From Falciphora oryzae (taxonomy: Eukaryota > Ascomycota > Sordariomycetes > Magnaporthales > Magnaporthaceae): a DNA stretch of 64,000 nucleotides. Below, piece after piece: positions 35,204-45,189 of this stretch. The notes below the pieces were generated by a model. It was not told where the DNA came from, did not search any database, and worked only from the letters and a program-made list of their open reading frames with translations. The stretch lies in assembly GCA_000733355.1 (NCBI GenBank), contig JNVV01000061.1, positions 115,567 to 179,566 of the forward strand, in the 5' to 3' direction. How positions within the stretch are numbered: position 1 is the stretch's first letter; each line of letters opens with the position of its first letter. The position numbers and the translations under genes are program-made.

Positions 35204-36191
35204 TGTTAATGGAAGGGAAGGCCGGGAAGGTCGGCGGTAAAGGAACAAATAATATTTAAACGGGAATCGTAAAAGAGCGAAGAGCTTATAATAGCGAGGG
35301 CTGCTGCCAGAGGACCCGTGACGGGTGAGATGGAACGGATCACATAGCTTTCACAAAAGCCTTCCGCGGGGGACCGGAGTTCGCGCCTTTGCCATCCCCA
35401 TACTGAAAGGACTTGGCAGACGAAAAAGCCCCGCTAGCCGAAAAGGGTTACTTATAATAGCGATCCCTACTGGTTGCGAATTCGTTACGAGGGTGGAAGA
35501 GCAAGCAAAGGCCGAGGGAGGTAGAAAAGAAGGAGCCGCACGCGGAAAAACGTCTTTCCAGCCTGTCAAAGCTTCACTGTGATAAAGCGAGCGGCTTGCT
35601 TCTCTACCACAGCTAAATGCGGGCGGGAAGAGAGGAACTCAGTTCCTTTGTTCGCGAAACTCGGTCTTTCCACAACAGGCAATGCCCCACAAACTGCGGA
35701 AAATTCGAAACGCCGATCTCAACCTCGCCGTCAGGTCTTTCCCTTTCTTTTACAAGCTTCCCGAAGCCTAAACTACCAAACGGTTTTGGGTTTTGCCCTG
35801 CTACCGCTACGGGGACCATTAGGCTGTTGCCATTTACGACCAAGTGACGACAAACCTCTTCTTTTTCGACTCGCTGCCTCCTCGCCCTTCCGGGGAATAA
35901 CCACATGCCATTTACAAACGAGGTGCTGGACGTCGTTTCCAAGCCGGCAAAGATCCCGCTTACAAATGGCCAGGTTGAAGGTCGCGTTGTGGTATGCCCG
36001 AAGCAGAAGGGAGGATAGGAGTGTGGATTGTAGGTGCTGGAGTTTACACTTTTTTTTTCCCCTTTCTTTTCAAAATGCGTGGCGAGAACAGGGTGCGACG
36101 TCCGTTAAAGTGGACGGGAGGTACAGGCGAAACATCCTTGCCGGAACGAAAGACAAAGTCCGCGCGTTTCACAGGCATCGAAATCGAGAAA
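35204..36191. other. No supported gene
   Basis: Open frames up to 235 codons have no domain. A short frame at 35905 (MPFTNEVLDVVSKPAKIPL) looks protein-like but ends quickly. Confidence 0.4.
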
Positions 36192-36193
36192 TA

Positions 36194-37010
36194 AGTCGGG
36201 TACCCCCCTGTCGGACCAACCCCCTGTCGGACCACCCTTTTCCCATACAAACGGGTAAAAACGCGCTGTTTTTGCAACGCAATTAAAAATCGAGTAAAAA
36301 TGATAACAATCAAACCCATATATAATCCAAAAGCCCGGAAGCAGGGCTTTTCAATGATATATACCTTTAATACGTTTAATAGTTACAGTGATCGTAGTTT
36401 TAAATTAAAAGTAAAAGTGCAAAATCACATATAAATTGTATGGGAAAGAAAAAGTTAAATAACTTTTTAAAAAATGCATTAATTTAAATGGGGTTAATTT
36501 TAATATAAACGCAAAATCCGGCGTATTTTGTTATTAAACCCCCGATTACGTAACATTTTTATTACAAATAATAAATCGAATACTATATTACACGGTGTAA
36601 TACACTGTGCAAATTTTCGAAATAAATTAATATTAAATTAAATAAAAATATTAAATGCCTAGGGGTTTAATAACAAAATAAGCTGGATTTTACGTTTATA
36701 TTAAAATTAACCCCATTTAAATTAATGCATGTTTTAAAAAGTTATTTAACTTTTTCTTTCCCATACAATTTATATGTGATTTTGCACTTTTACTTTTAAT
36801 TTAAAACTACGATCACTGTAACTACTAAACGTATTAAAGGTATATATCATTGAAAAGCCCTGCTTCCGGGCTTTCAGATTATATATGGGTTTGATTGTTA
36901 TCATTTTTACTCGATTTTTAATTGCGTTGCAAAAACAGCGCGTTTTTACCCGTTTGTATGGGAAAAGGGTGGTCCGACAGGGGGTTGGTCCGACAGGGGG
37001 GTACCCGACT
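36194..37010. mobile_element. Foldback (long-TIR) non-autonomous transposon, 817 bp
   Basis: Two arms of about 349 bp (36194-36542 and 36662-37010) are inverted copies around a loop of about 119 bp. The element starts AGTCGGGTACCCCCCTGTCG and is flanked by TA at 36192-36193 and 37011-37012, the Tc1/mariner target duplication. Mismatches between arms are mainly transitions, and the interior is very AT-rich, as in RIP-mutated DNA. It has no coding capacity. Its ends match those of the Fot1-like element at 39742-41595, which could have mobilised it. Confidence 0.9.
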
Positions 37011-37012
37011 TA

Positions 37013-38170
37013 AATACTAGTGCTGTGGTTTTGATAAATCTCGCGTCCAGTTTTGACCAAGGTCTTCCATCTTTTCCCGAAATTTTCACCCCATCTGCCC
37101 CTTTTACTCGGTCGCTTGGATAAGCTACAGAACCGATTTGAACGCTTTGATTTGTCGTATGTACTACCTTGGATGAACTTTCTGGTGTATAAGACTTGTC
37201 GTTTACCATCTGGGAAGGTGCCTCCATGGTTTCTATGGTGATGGCCTTTCTGAGAGGGTCGTTCACACTAGTGGCTACAAGATGGGATTCTTGGGGCGTG
37301 TTTGGCAGTCGTCGGTTTATTGGTTTATCCCATAGAAATTCCTTCAACTGCTTGTCAACCGGTTGATTCGGAGAGCCAGGGACCCCTTGGGCCCTGCGAA
37401 ACCTTAATAAAAATAGATTTGGACCCGCCAGATGTATCTTTTTGACCAGGGCAACGAGTCGCGTTTATGCAGCCCCTGCACGCCACGTGTGACCCTTGAT
37501 CCGGCCCCTGCCAGGGCAATAAACCAGTTGATCCCCTTCAACCGCTGGAAACTGGTGTATCGAGGTTTATTGCCTACAATTTTACTAGCTACGGGGTGCC
37601 AGGCTTTGGGAGGTGCCCTGGGAGGTGCCCTAGGGGAAATGCCTTAAGGAAAGTGGCCGTCCTTTGGGACTTGGAGAAAAAAAAGTTTGGGCGGGAGGGA
37701 GGCGGGCTTTTTATATTCGTTCCAGGTGGCAAATCGGGGCTTCGGCGATTCCGACACAAGTCAGGTTTCTAGACGGAAAAAAAAGCCCCATATATACCTG
37801 TGAGCACACAAGGCCCCCTTGAAAACTGTCTCCACAGCGGCAAGTACCTTTCCTGACCCTGGAATAAACCTATAAACCAATAAACCTTTCCCGCCAAACA
37901 CGCCCTTGGTAATAAGGAACCACCAACCTCGTCGCCCGTACAGTGCCATTTAATAGTTAATCCATCCTTCTAGTTCCCGCCGCTTACCGGTTTATCTTCT
38001 GCTGCCTTCTCCTGGCGGTACTCCTAATGCCCCGAGGTGACTTTTCTAGGGACATTCATTTTTGGCTTACGAGGTAGCCGTTTTTGTCTCGAAGTTACCG
38101 TTCCTAGGTCTCTCGATCTTCCAAGAGCATAGAACAACAGGCGCATAAATACCTCACAGCCTGGGGGGTC
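37013..38170. other. Flank between transposons, no supported gene
   Basis: A minus-strand frame at 36946-37347 (MKEFLWDKPINRRLPNTPQE...) has reasonable composition but no domain I recognise. It runs into the foldback element and may be another repeat-derived relic. Confidence 0.35.
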
Positions 38171-38390
38171 TACCTGTCCCTGGTGGGAGACGCCCGCCCC
38201 GCCGTCGATGGCGACTTCCTGCTGGGGCCTGGCACCACGGAGCTGCCCAGTGGCAACTTCGTTAGGGTGCCGTAACTCACCGGCGCCAACAGGGACGAGG
38301 GTACCGCCTTCAGCCGCTGCGGCATCAACACCGAGGAGCAGTTCCCGGCCTTCGTTAGGTCCAGCGCCCCCGCTAGCCGAGCTGAAGAAG
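38171..38390 (+). pseudogene. Type-B carboxylesterase fragment
   Basis: The plus strand reads PAVDGDFLLGPGTTELPSGN, then FVRVP, a TAA at about 38270, and LTGANRDEGTAFSRCGINTE then EQFPAF. This matches the 'P-V-V-D-G-x-F-L...V-P-x-L-I-G-x-N-x-D-E-G' block around the catalytic Glu of fungal carboxylesterase/cholinesterase-type enzymes. Only about 70 residues are left, with a stop inside. Confidence 0.6.
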
Positions 38391-39159
38391 GGTCAAGTAT
38401 TCCATGAAAGTGACTTCATTAGAATCGCGGAGGAAAACTTTACGACATACAACCAGCCATTGATACCTTGTGTTAACAGATTACGGACAGTGGTATTTCC
38501 GAATGGTGGTAGATTGGAAAGTAAGGAAATAGGATAGTATTCTCGAATGAGGGAAATCATTGGGGAAGCCGGCATGGATTTAAAGGTGTTGGCGGAGAGA
38601 TAGCCTCGCGGATTATCGCGGCCAACTTCCACCCTGCGGCATGACTAACAGGTGTGATATTTGGGGACGGAAACCCCATAGTTTATTATAATATATATCT
38701 TTGCTTAGCGCCGTAAGGAAACATATAACAAAAGTCCAATCTCCAGCTCACCCACGTGAATACCTTTACCTCCACAATTGGCACACCGCCCCCTAACTTC
38801 TCGGCTCTATCACCCGCTGGAGGGCAGGGTTGTGATGGGGGGCTGCCGGCGGCGGCACCATGGCGCCGTCGCCCGCTTCCGGGCCGGGAGAGGCTTGCTC
38901 TTTTTCGTGGTTGAACGTGTATGTTAAGGAATTGTATGCAGATAGGCTGTGCGCACTAACACTGGCACCCGCCAAGAGTTTTAGTACAGGGAAGGATGCC
39001 ATCAGCGGGTTAATGGTTGGGACCAAGTGCTTCCAAGGACACGGCACGCCGTTGTAAGTTGCTTGCTGTCCATCCCCGGATTGTCCCAAAGGTCATTTGG
39101 CGGGAGGAGAATGCTGACCAGATGAAGATACAATGAGGGCCCTCGAGCAATGATCGTTA
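38391..39159. other. No supported gene
   Basis: Only short frames and moderately AT-rich DNA leading into the next transposon. Confidence 0.45.
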
Positions 39160-39741
39160 TAAGTCAAGACCCCTACTTTGCGCCACCCCCACTTCCGGCC
39201 ACCCCGATTCCCATACTAAATCGCCAAAACGTACCGTTTTCAATCCGCAATAGCAAATCGAAATAAAATCGCACAAATGCAAACCCAAAACCAATCGAAA
39301 GCGTTTTTTAAAGGCTTTGTAACAAGGCAAGTTTGTATTTTTAAAAGCCTTATAGGGCTAGGGATTCCGGCTCAAAGTTGAAGGTGCAAAATACATACTA
39401 ATTTTACGAAAATATAAAATAAAATAAATCTTTAAATTTGGATTGAATGAAACCCGGGTATTTACATTAATATAAAGTTTTAAAAGGGCTTTCCGTTACG
39501 TAAAACCGTATATTTATAACTATTTGTTTCATTTAAATATAAAAGTTAAAAGTTTTTTTCATATAAAAAGTTTGTTAGTAAAATATAAAATATTTTTTAA
39601 TTAAATAGAAAAAAATAGGTTAAAGTATACGGTTTTATTTTTAAAAAGTCCTTTCTAAACTCCATATTATATAAAATACCAAAGCCTAATCAGATATAAA
39701 TTTAAAGATTTATTTAACTGTGTAATGTCGTAAAATTAGTA

Positions 39742-39786
39742 AGTCGGGTACCCCCCTGTCGGACCAACCCCCTGTCGGACCACTCC
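39742..39786 (+). repeat. Left terminal inverted repeat of the Fot1-like element
   Basis: The inverted match lies at about 41551-41595. The same ends occur on the foldback element at 36194-37010. Confidence 0.85.
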
Positions 39787-39889
39787 AATTTTGTCCGGAG
39801 GCGGCACGACCCTACACCGCTACTTTCGCATATCTCAACCAAAATGCATCCGTTTTCCATGGTTTCTACTGCATTTTGTAGGCGAAAAG

Positions 39890-41497
39890 ATGGTGAAGCA
39901 GTATACCGAAGCCCAGATCGAGGAGGCCTGCCGTTTGGCCGACGCCGGCATGCCAATCCGGCGGGCCGCCGCCGTACAAGGGATACCCTACTCTACCTTC
40001 CGGGGCAGATATCTCGGTGCAAAGTCCTATCAGCAGGCACAAGAAAAACACCAGAGGTTATTTGAGGAGGAGGAAACGCACCTGGCCACCTGGGTGGCCC
40101 TGCAGGCCTCCCTAGGGCTTCCACCAACCCACGGGGAACTGCGCTTTTACGCTACTGAAATCCTCCGTACTACGGGGGATTCCCGGCCCCCAGGGAAGAA
40201 CTGGACCCGGGGTTTTTTGCGCCGGAACCCTTAAATAGAGGTTCATCGAGGCTTACGCATAGAAAACGCGCGAGCAAAGGGTGCAACAACCGATATAATA
40301 CGAGGTTGGTGGCCTAAGTTGGCTATCCCGGAGATCGCCGGGATCCCAGCCAAATATAGGCACAACGTCGACGAAGGGGGCCTGCAGGAGGGTCGTACGG
40401 GTAACGGCCTCGTATTAGGTCTTGCCGGGACTCGTCCTTTGCACAGAAAAGAGCCCGGATTTCGTGCCTGGACCTCGTTTATCGAGTGCGTCTCGGCCAC
40501 GGGGGTCCGGCTTCCTCCCCTTATAATTTTCAAAGGAAAACACCTGCAAGACTAGTGGTTTCCGGATCAGCAGGGCTTTTTTGACGACTGGGAGTTCACT
40601 ACAACAGAAAACGGCTGGACTTCTGATCATACGGCCGTAGAATGGCTGCAAAAGATCTACTTCCCTCGCACACGGCCGGACCCCCCTTAACCACGTTTGC
40701 TGATCTTAGACGGCCACGGATCCCACGTAACAAAGGCCTTCCAGTACCTTTGCTTTTAGAACGACGTTTATCTTTTATATTTACCCCCTTATACCTTTCA
40801 CGTTTTGCAGCCTCTCGACTTGGGAGTTTTCTCCCCTGTTAAACGGGCCTACCGGCAAGGAATAGAGGCCCAAGCCCAGTTCTGTTGCTTTACAGTTGTA
40901 GGGAAAAGATTATTCCTTACAAAATATAAGGCCATACGAGAGAAAGGGATAACCTTTGCAAATATAAAGGCAGGGTGGGCCGTATCGGGCTTGTGGCCGG
41001 TCCGGATTAGCAAACCCCTTATAAGCCGCCTTTTGCTCGAGAACTCCAACACCAGGTCTCCAGGGACCTCCGACGCTGGTCCCATGCAACAAAGGGCGCC
41101 GGAGAACCTTAGGAAGGTCCCTGTTACTTGCAAAAGGTCCTGGAAAACTCCCACCAAAAGCCGGGAATTGGCCGCGCAAATGGAGGATTTTACTACTACA
41201 ATCCGGACCACCCCCACAAAGCGACTATTCCTTCGGAAGGTCCGCAAAGGCTTTACGCTAAAAGACCTCGAAATAGCTGATTGTCACCAAAAAATCCGCT
41301 CTTTAGAGGCACAACTGGAAGCTGCCCGTCCCCGGAAAAGGAAGAGGGTGGTGCCGGATCCCAACGAGATTTTCGTGACTGGGCGGCAGGTTTACTTGGC
41401 AAGGGAGGGTAATCCAGCTACGGAAGATGCATCATCGGAATTAGCGGAAAATTCTGAACAAGAGGATGTACAAGATTGTATAGTTGTTGGCTGGTAG
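39890..41497 (+). pseudogene. pogo/Fot1-type DDE transposase with four stops
   Basis: One frame runs from ATG 39890 to TAG 41495-41497 (536 codons) with no frameshift but four internal stops: TAA 40232-40234, TAG 40553-40555, TAA 40688-40690 and TAG 40757-40759. The N-terminus (YTEAQIEEACRLADAGMPIR) is a Psq-type helix-turn-helix. It is followed by a CENP-B-type DNA-binding part ending NWTRGFLRRNP. The DDE core shows NVDEGGLQEGRTGNG and LLILDGHGSHVT, then YLLYLPPYTFHVLQPLDLGV. The C-terminus is basic (PRKRKRVVPDPNEIF). Every stop can come from CAA or CAG by C-to-T, the RIP change in fungi, so the copy is inactive. Confidence 0.9.
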
Positions 41498-41835
41498 AGC
41501 CGTGAATTTGGAGTTGAAAGGTGGTGTTATTGTTAGGAACAGGCAAAAATTGAGTGGTCGGACAGGGGGTTGGTCGGACAGGGGGGTACCCGACTTATGT
41601 ATTTTGGACCTTTGTTTTCAAATTTAAATTTCCGGATTCATCAGTACCTAAGAAATCCAAAATTAATATTTTTTGAAAAGCGTTAAAAAACGGCTTTCGA
41701 TTGGCTTTGGGATTGCATTTGTGCGATTTTATTTGGATTTGCTATTGCAGATTGAAAACGGTGCGTTTTGGCGATTTAGTATGGGAATCGGGGTGGCCGG
41801 AAGTGGGGGTGGCGCAAAGTAGGGGTCTTGACTTA

Positions 41836-42158
41836 GGTTGCAGTCGGCATGGCCTTTGCCGTCCTTCGAGTGGCTTCACACATCTTCCACAGCAGACGTG
41901 TCGCCCAGCGGGGGCACCGACCGAAAGATGGAGGATCTCCAGTGATTTTTGTTTCCGTGAGAGGGGAGCCAAGCCGGATCTAACTAGATTACTGACGAAA
42001 AACACTATTCCTGACCTTTCCTTGAATTTCCTTTATCCCCAAGAGGGCTGCTGGCCATGAGAAGCATATAATTACACCACCCACACACTTGCAGAGAGCC
42101 CTTCCTGGCAGCAAAAGATTTAGCCAGAATATGTTCCTCTTATGAACCCCATCATCAC
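41836..42158. other. Short intergenic stretch
   Basis: Between the transposon island and the small secreted protein gene. No gene seen. Confidence 0.45.
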
Positions 42159-42594
42159 CTAGTTTGTCTTTTGGCACGTCCGCCCCAAAATCATGGGCAC
42201 GCCAGCGCAGTCTGCGCCACAGGGATCCAGGTTGCAGGTGTAGTAGCGACCAAAGCCCTGCGAGGTCTTGAAGTGCTCCGAGCTGCACTCGGGGACCCTG
42301 CAGTTAAAAGATTGATAATGGTTAGAAGGCGTAGCCCCTCAAAGTCACGTTCACTGTATGTCAAAGTGACGAGAAGGCTTACGGTTTCCAGTAGGGGACA
42401 TCGTCAAAGGCCGCGGTCCTGCAGCAGGCTCCGAGGTGCACCGAGTAGACGCAGCACAGGTTCTGCTGGGTGCGTGCGGGGAAGATGCCGCCCCATGACG
42501 GGCAGGTGGTCTGACGGGGCTCGAGGTCAACGGGCGAGGCAGCAGCCATGGGGGCGAGGGCCAGAAGACCGGTAGCGATGATTTGGAACAGCAT
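42159..42594 (-). CDS. Small cysteine-rich secreted protein (116 residues, 10 Cys), intact
   Basis: Exons 42594-42383 and 42297-42159 join in phase (CC|G) across an 85-bp intron with a GTAAGC donor and CTGCAG acceptor. The ATG context is CCAAGATG. The product begins MLFQIIATGLLALAPMAAAS, a signal peptide, with a possible pro-segment to EPRQ. The mature part has ten cysteines, including two CC pairs (LCCVYSVHLGACC), and ends DPCGADCAGVPMILGRTCQK-TN. Size, secretion and even cysteine number suit an apoplastic effector-like or defence-type protein. I do not recognise the family. It sits about 300 bp from a transposon island. Confidence 0.8.
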
Positions 42595-42741
42595 CTTGGG
42601 AGGCCTTGTGAGGGTATTGAGCGACGAACGAGTGTCTTTGAGTGGGCTATCTGGAAGAGCGAGTGTGAAGGAGGGAGGCAGTCGGTGGCGCTGGCTGGCT
42701 ACATCAAAACGACTGGCATGAAATCGAGGAGGCAGGCCAGC

Positions 42742-42749
42742 ATTTAATA
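42742..42749 (-). promoter_or_regulatory. TATA-like box for the cysteine-rich protein gene
   Basis: Reads TATTAAAT on the minus strand, about 150 bp before the ATG at 42594. Positional inference only. Confidence 0.3.
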
Positions 42750-42789
42750 CTGGATTGGTCGACTGTCTTCTGGCCGCTCCGCCCCTATC

Positions 42790-45185
42790 CCCTCCGCATC
42801 AAACCCTGCGTGGTAACCCGGGAGTCGGGTCTGCACAAGCTCCAGGGTTGCTCACGATCGGTAATTACCGCACGATACTCATGTGGAGCCCCCGAACAGG
42901 TGCCCGAACTTTAATCTTGCGAGCCATGCGCGTGTACTGCCGCTTCGGGAGAGAAAGCCGTGCAATCCACATGGAGTACCCCGGATCGACGCCGAGTGCC
43001 GAGATAAATTCATCTGATATAGTTTTCCCATCCATCCCGCGATGAATCAATGCATATTAAGTCCATATGGTCACCCATGCATCTTCTCCGATCTCACCCA
43101 ATGCTGGCAGCTGTCACCCGATTTTGAGTTGACGTGGCATGTGGGGTTCAATGCAGCTGACTCGTCTGAAGGATTCCAGACTGGACTTACCTCGTGGTCC
43201 TGGTCGCTAGAAATGAGGCCTGGATCACCAAGCCCTTCATCTAAATGTGTTTGTCAGAGGAGCAAGCCAGTAGAAGCTAGGTGAATATCATGTTGAGTCT
43301 AGTGTAACTCTGGGCTCTGCTCCCCTGCTAGGCAGCATAGCCCCTAATTTCCCTATGTTTTGTATTTGAGAGCCAGAGGAGAGACCGGTATTTGTGTGCT
43401 CGTTCGCTGTTGAAGTGGTTTGGTTTGGTTTGATTAACGCCAGGGCACAAAGCCAGGCCTCCCTAGGGGCATCAGACGTGCTAAAGATTAGCCATCAGTG
43501 GCATAAGTCCAGCTTACTTCTTTTTTTCGGTTTCGCGCCTTTGTAAAGGAACGGGAAGAATCTATGCAAGGGAGCCGAGCCCAGGAGGCTCCGCCGAGGA
43601 CAGCTGGCCAACATGGGACGGCGGGTAGAAGTCGGGATCAAGTCTACCCTAAAGTACCTAAATCGTCTCCGCCTCCGCAAGGTGTACAAACCGAAACACG
43701 GTGGCTTCGAGACACGTAACGTCGCGTCGTTTCCGAGGGCTACTAGCACAGCCTGCAGAACCCATCATATCTATAATCCCAGTTGGTGTTCTCGTCAGTT
43801 CCCGCCAACGCTTCGGTTTTCTACGGGCGCCCTCCATACCACACCGCTGTTCAACCCTGCGCTAGGTTCGTAGCTTACCCATCTTCCAATGGGTGATTCG
43901 ATCTCCTACAGTCACTTATCCGACTCGACGCCAAGCACAGTGTAGCCTAATGGGGCTGGGACACCCAGTGGAGGAGGCGCTTGCGAACCCTCCGGGGCTT
44001 AGCCTGATCAGTCCTCTCCTGGGAACCTCGTCGGCTGCGGGGTTACGCGAACTGGCATGGGACGACGTACAGAGCACGGAGAGGGAAGCCACCAATTGGT
44101 CCTGCTCAATCAAGTATGCGGAAATGACCGAATCGCTAAGAAACAACAGAAAACATAAAAAAAAAAAAAAAAAAAAAGAAAAGCCGTCCAGGGACAGTTT
44201 GAGAGTTGAGAACCCCCGGACGCAGCGACAGGCAGCCTCGTAGGCATTCGGGGAGGGAGTACTACAACTGGTGCTTTCGCGGCACCCGCGATCTAGTTCT
44301 GTTCAGTTGTAACTGCATTCGCCAGAAGTGGCAGATCCCTGCTCCACATCGCGCGTCGGAATGCAGAGACCCGGCCGGGAATATAATCGCCGTTCCAGAA
44401 ACCGTAAATATAAATACACGTTTCTTGCCTGGCAGACCGGCAACACCATACTCCCACCATTTGACCGATGAGCAGGTTTGCGTTTTTTGTCCCGCTTACA
44501 CCCGCAGCCTGACCGACCTTGGTGCTGGCTCAATATCCAGGCCCAGCTGTCGCAAAGGATCAAGGGAGGTCCCCGGCCGTGCCGGCCGGGGTCTGCATCA
44601 CCACCCTCGTCGGCGTCGCAGATGCTCAATAAGCGGTTACAGAGCACTCGGCGACGCCGAGAGGGACTCTCCACTCCTACTGCGCACTCATGTATAAAGA
44701 CCCCGAGGGTCTACGACCCTCGGGCGCTTTCCTATTAGTTCCTTAGAGGTAAAAATCATGACAATCCTTCTACTGCATACACTCTACTTTGCAATACCAG
44801 CCGGTTCTCCAAGTGGACCCATGGCGGCGCGGCTGGCCAGTCAACAGGGAGGAGACCCACTGTCTGCTTGTCCTTCATGTTCCGAGGAGCTAGAGTGTGG
44901 ATTAACGAAGTTGGAGAGAAATTTTCAGCCACCTTCTGTGGTATCCACGTCTCGATATCTGCTGCATGTAACATGTAGTAACATCGTAGTATCAGTCACG
45001 ACGAGGTGTCAAACGAACCGACTTGCACGTTGGGTCCAAGACCAAGTTGGCGGGGCGGGACTCACAACCGGCTCCGCAGCCGTCGCCGGCCCTAGCCCCG
45101 ACACTTCCTAACCCAACGCCGAAGGAGTAACACCCTTCCAATACACCTCGCTAAAGTCCCCTTCAAATTCTCGCATCCTCCGGTT
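42790..45185. other. Long stretch without a supported gene
   Basis: Contains an A21 run at 44157-44177 and a perfect 10-bp-stem hairpin at 44702-44724. Frames of up to 163 codons show no domain. Confidence 0.4.
44702..44724. repeat. Perfect short hairpin
   Basis: CCCGAGGGTC and GACCCTCGGG flank a 3-nt loop. Role unknown; not followed by a clear T run, so not called a terminator. Confidence 0.6.
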
Positions 45186-45189
45186 AAAA

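Larger units (their letters stand above)
39742..41595 (+). mobile_element. Fot1/pogo-like Tc1/mariner element, 1854 bp
   Basis: Terminal inverted repeats of about 45 bp start AGTCGGGTACCCCCCTGTCG. They contain a short internal direct repeat (CCCCTGTCGGACCA twice). TA duplications lie at 39740-39741 and 41596-41597. The element carries one transposase frame and is inserted inside the foldback element at 39162-41833. Confidence 0.92.
39162..41833. mobile_element. Second foldback element, split by a nested transposon
   Basis: The left end AGTCAAGACCCCTACTTTGC at 39162 is repeated inverted at the right end (to 41833). The arms match for at least 140 bp with a few differences, mostly transitions. 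TA flanks both ends (39160-39161 and 41834-41835). Removing the inner element and its TA duplication leaves about 816 bp, almost exactly the size of the first foldback element although the sequence differs. Confidence 0.85.

Noticed and set aside
43600..43873. An 86-codon basic frame (MGRRVEVGIKSTLKYLNRLR...)
   Set aside because: Basic N-terminus caught the eye, but there is no recognisable family and the antisense frame is equally open.
44702..44760. Hairpin as a bacterial-type terminator
   Set aside because: The genome is eukaryotic and no T run follows; kept only as a hairpin.
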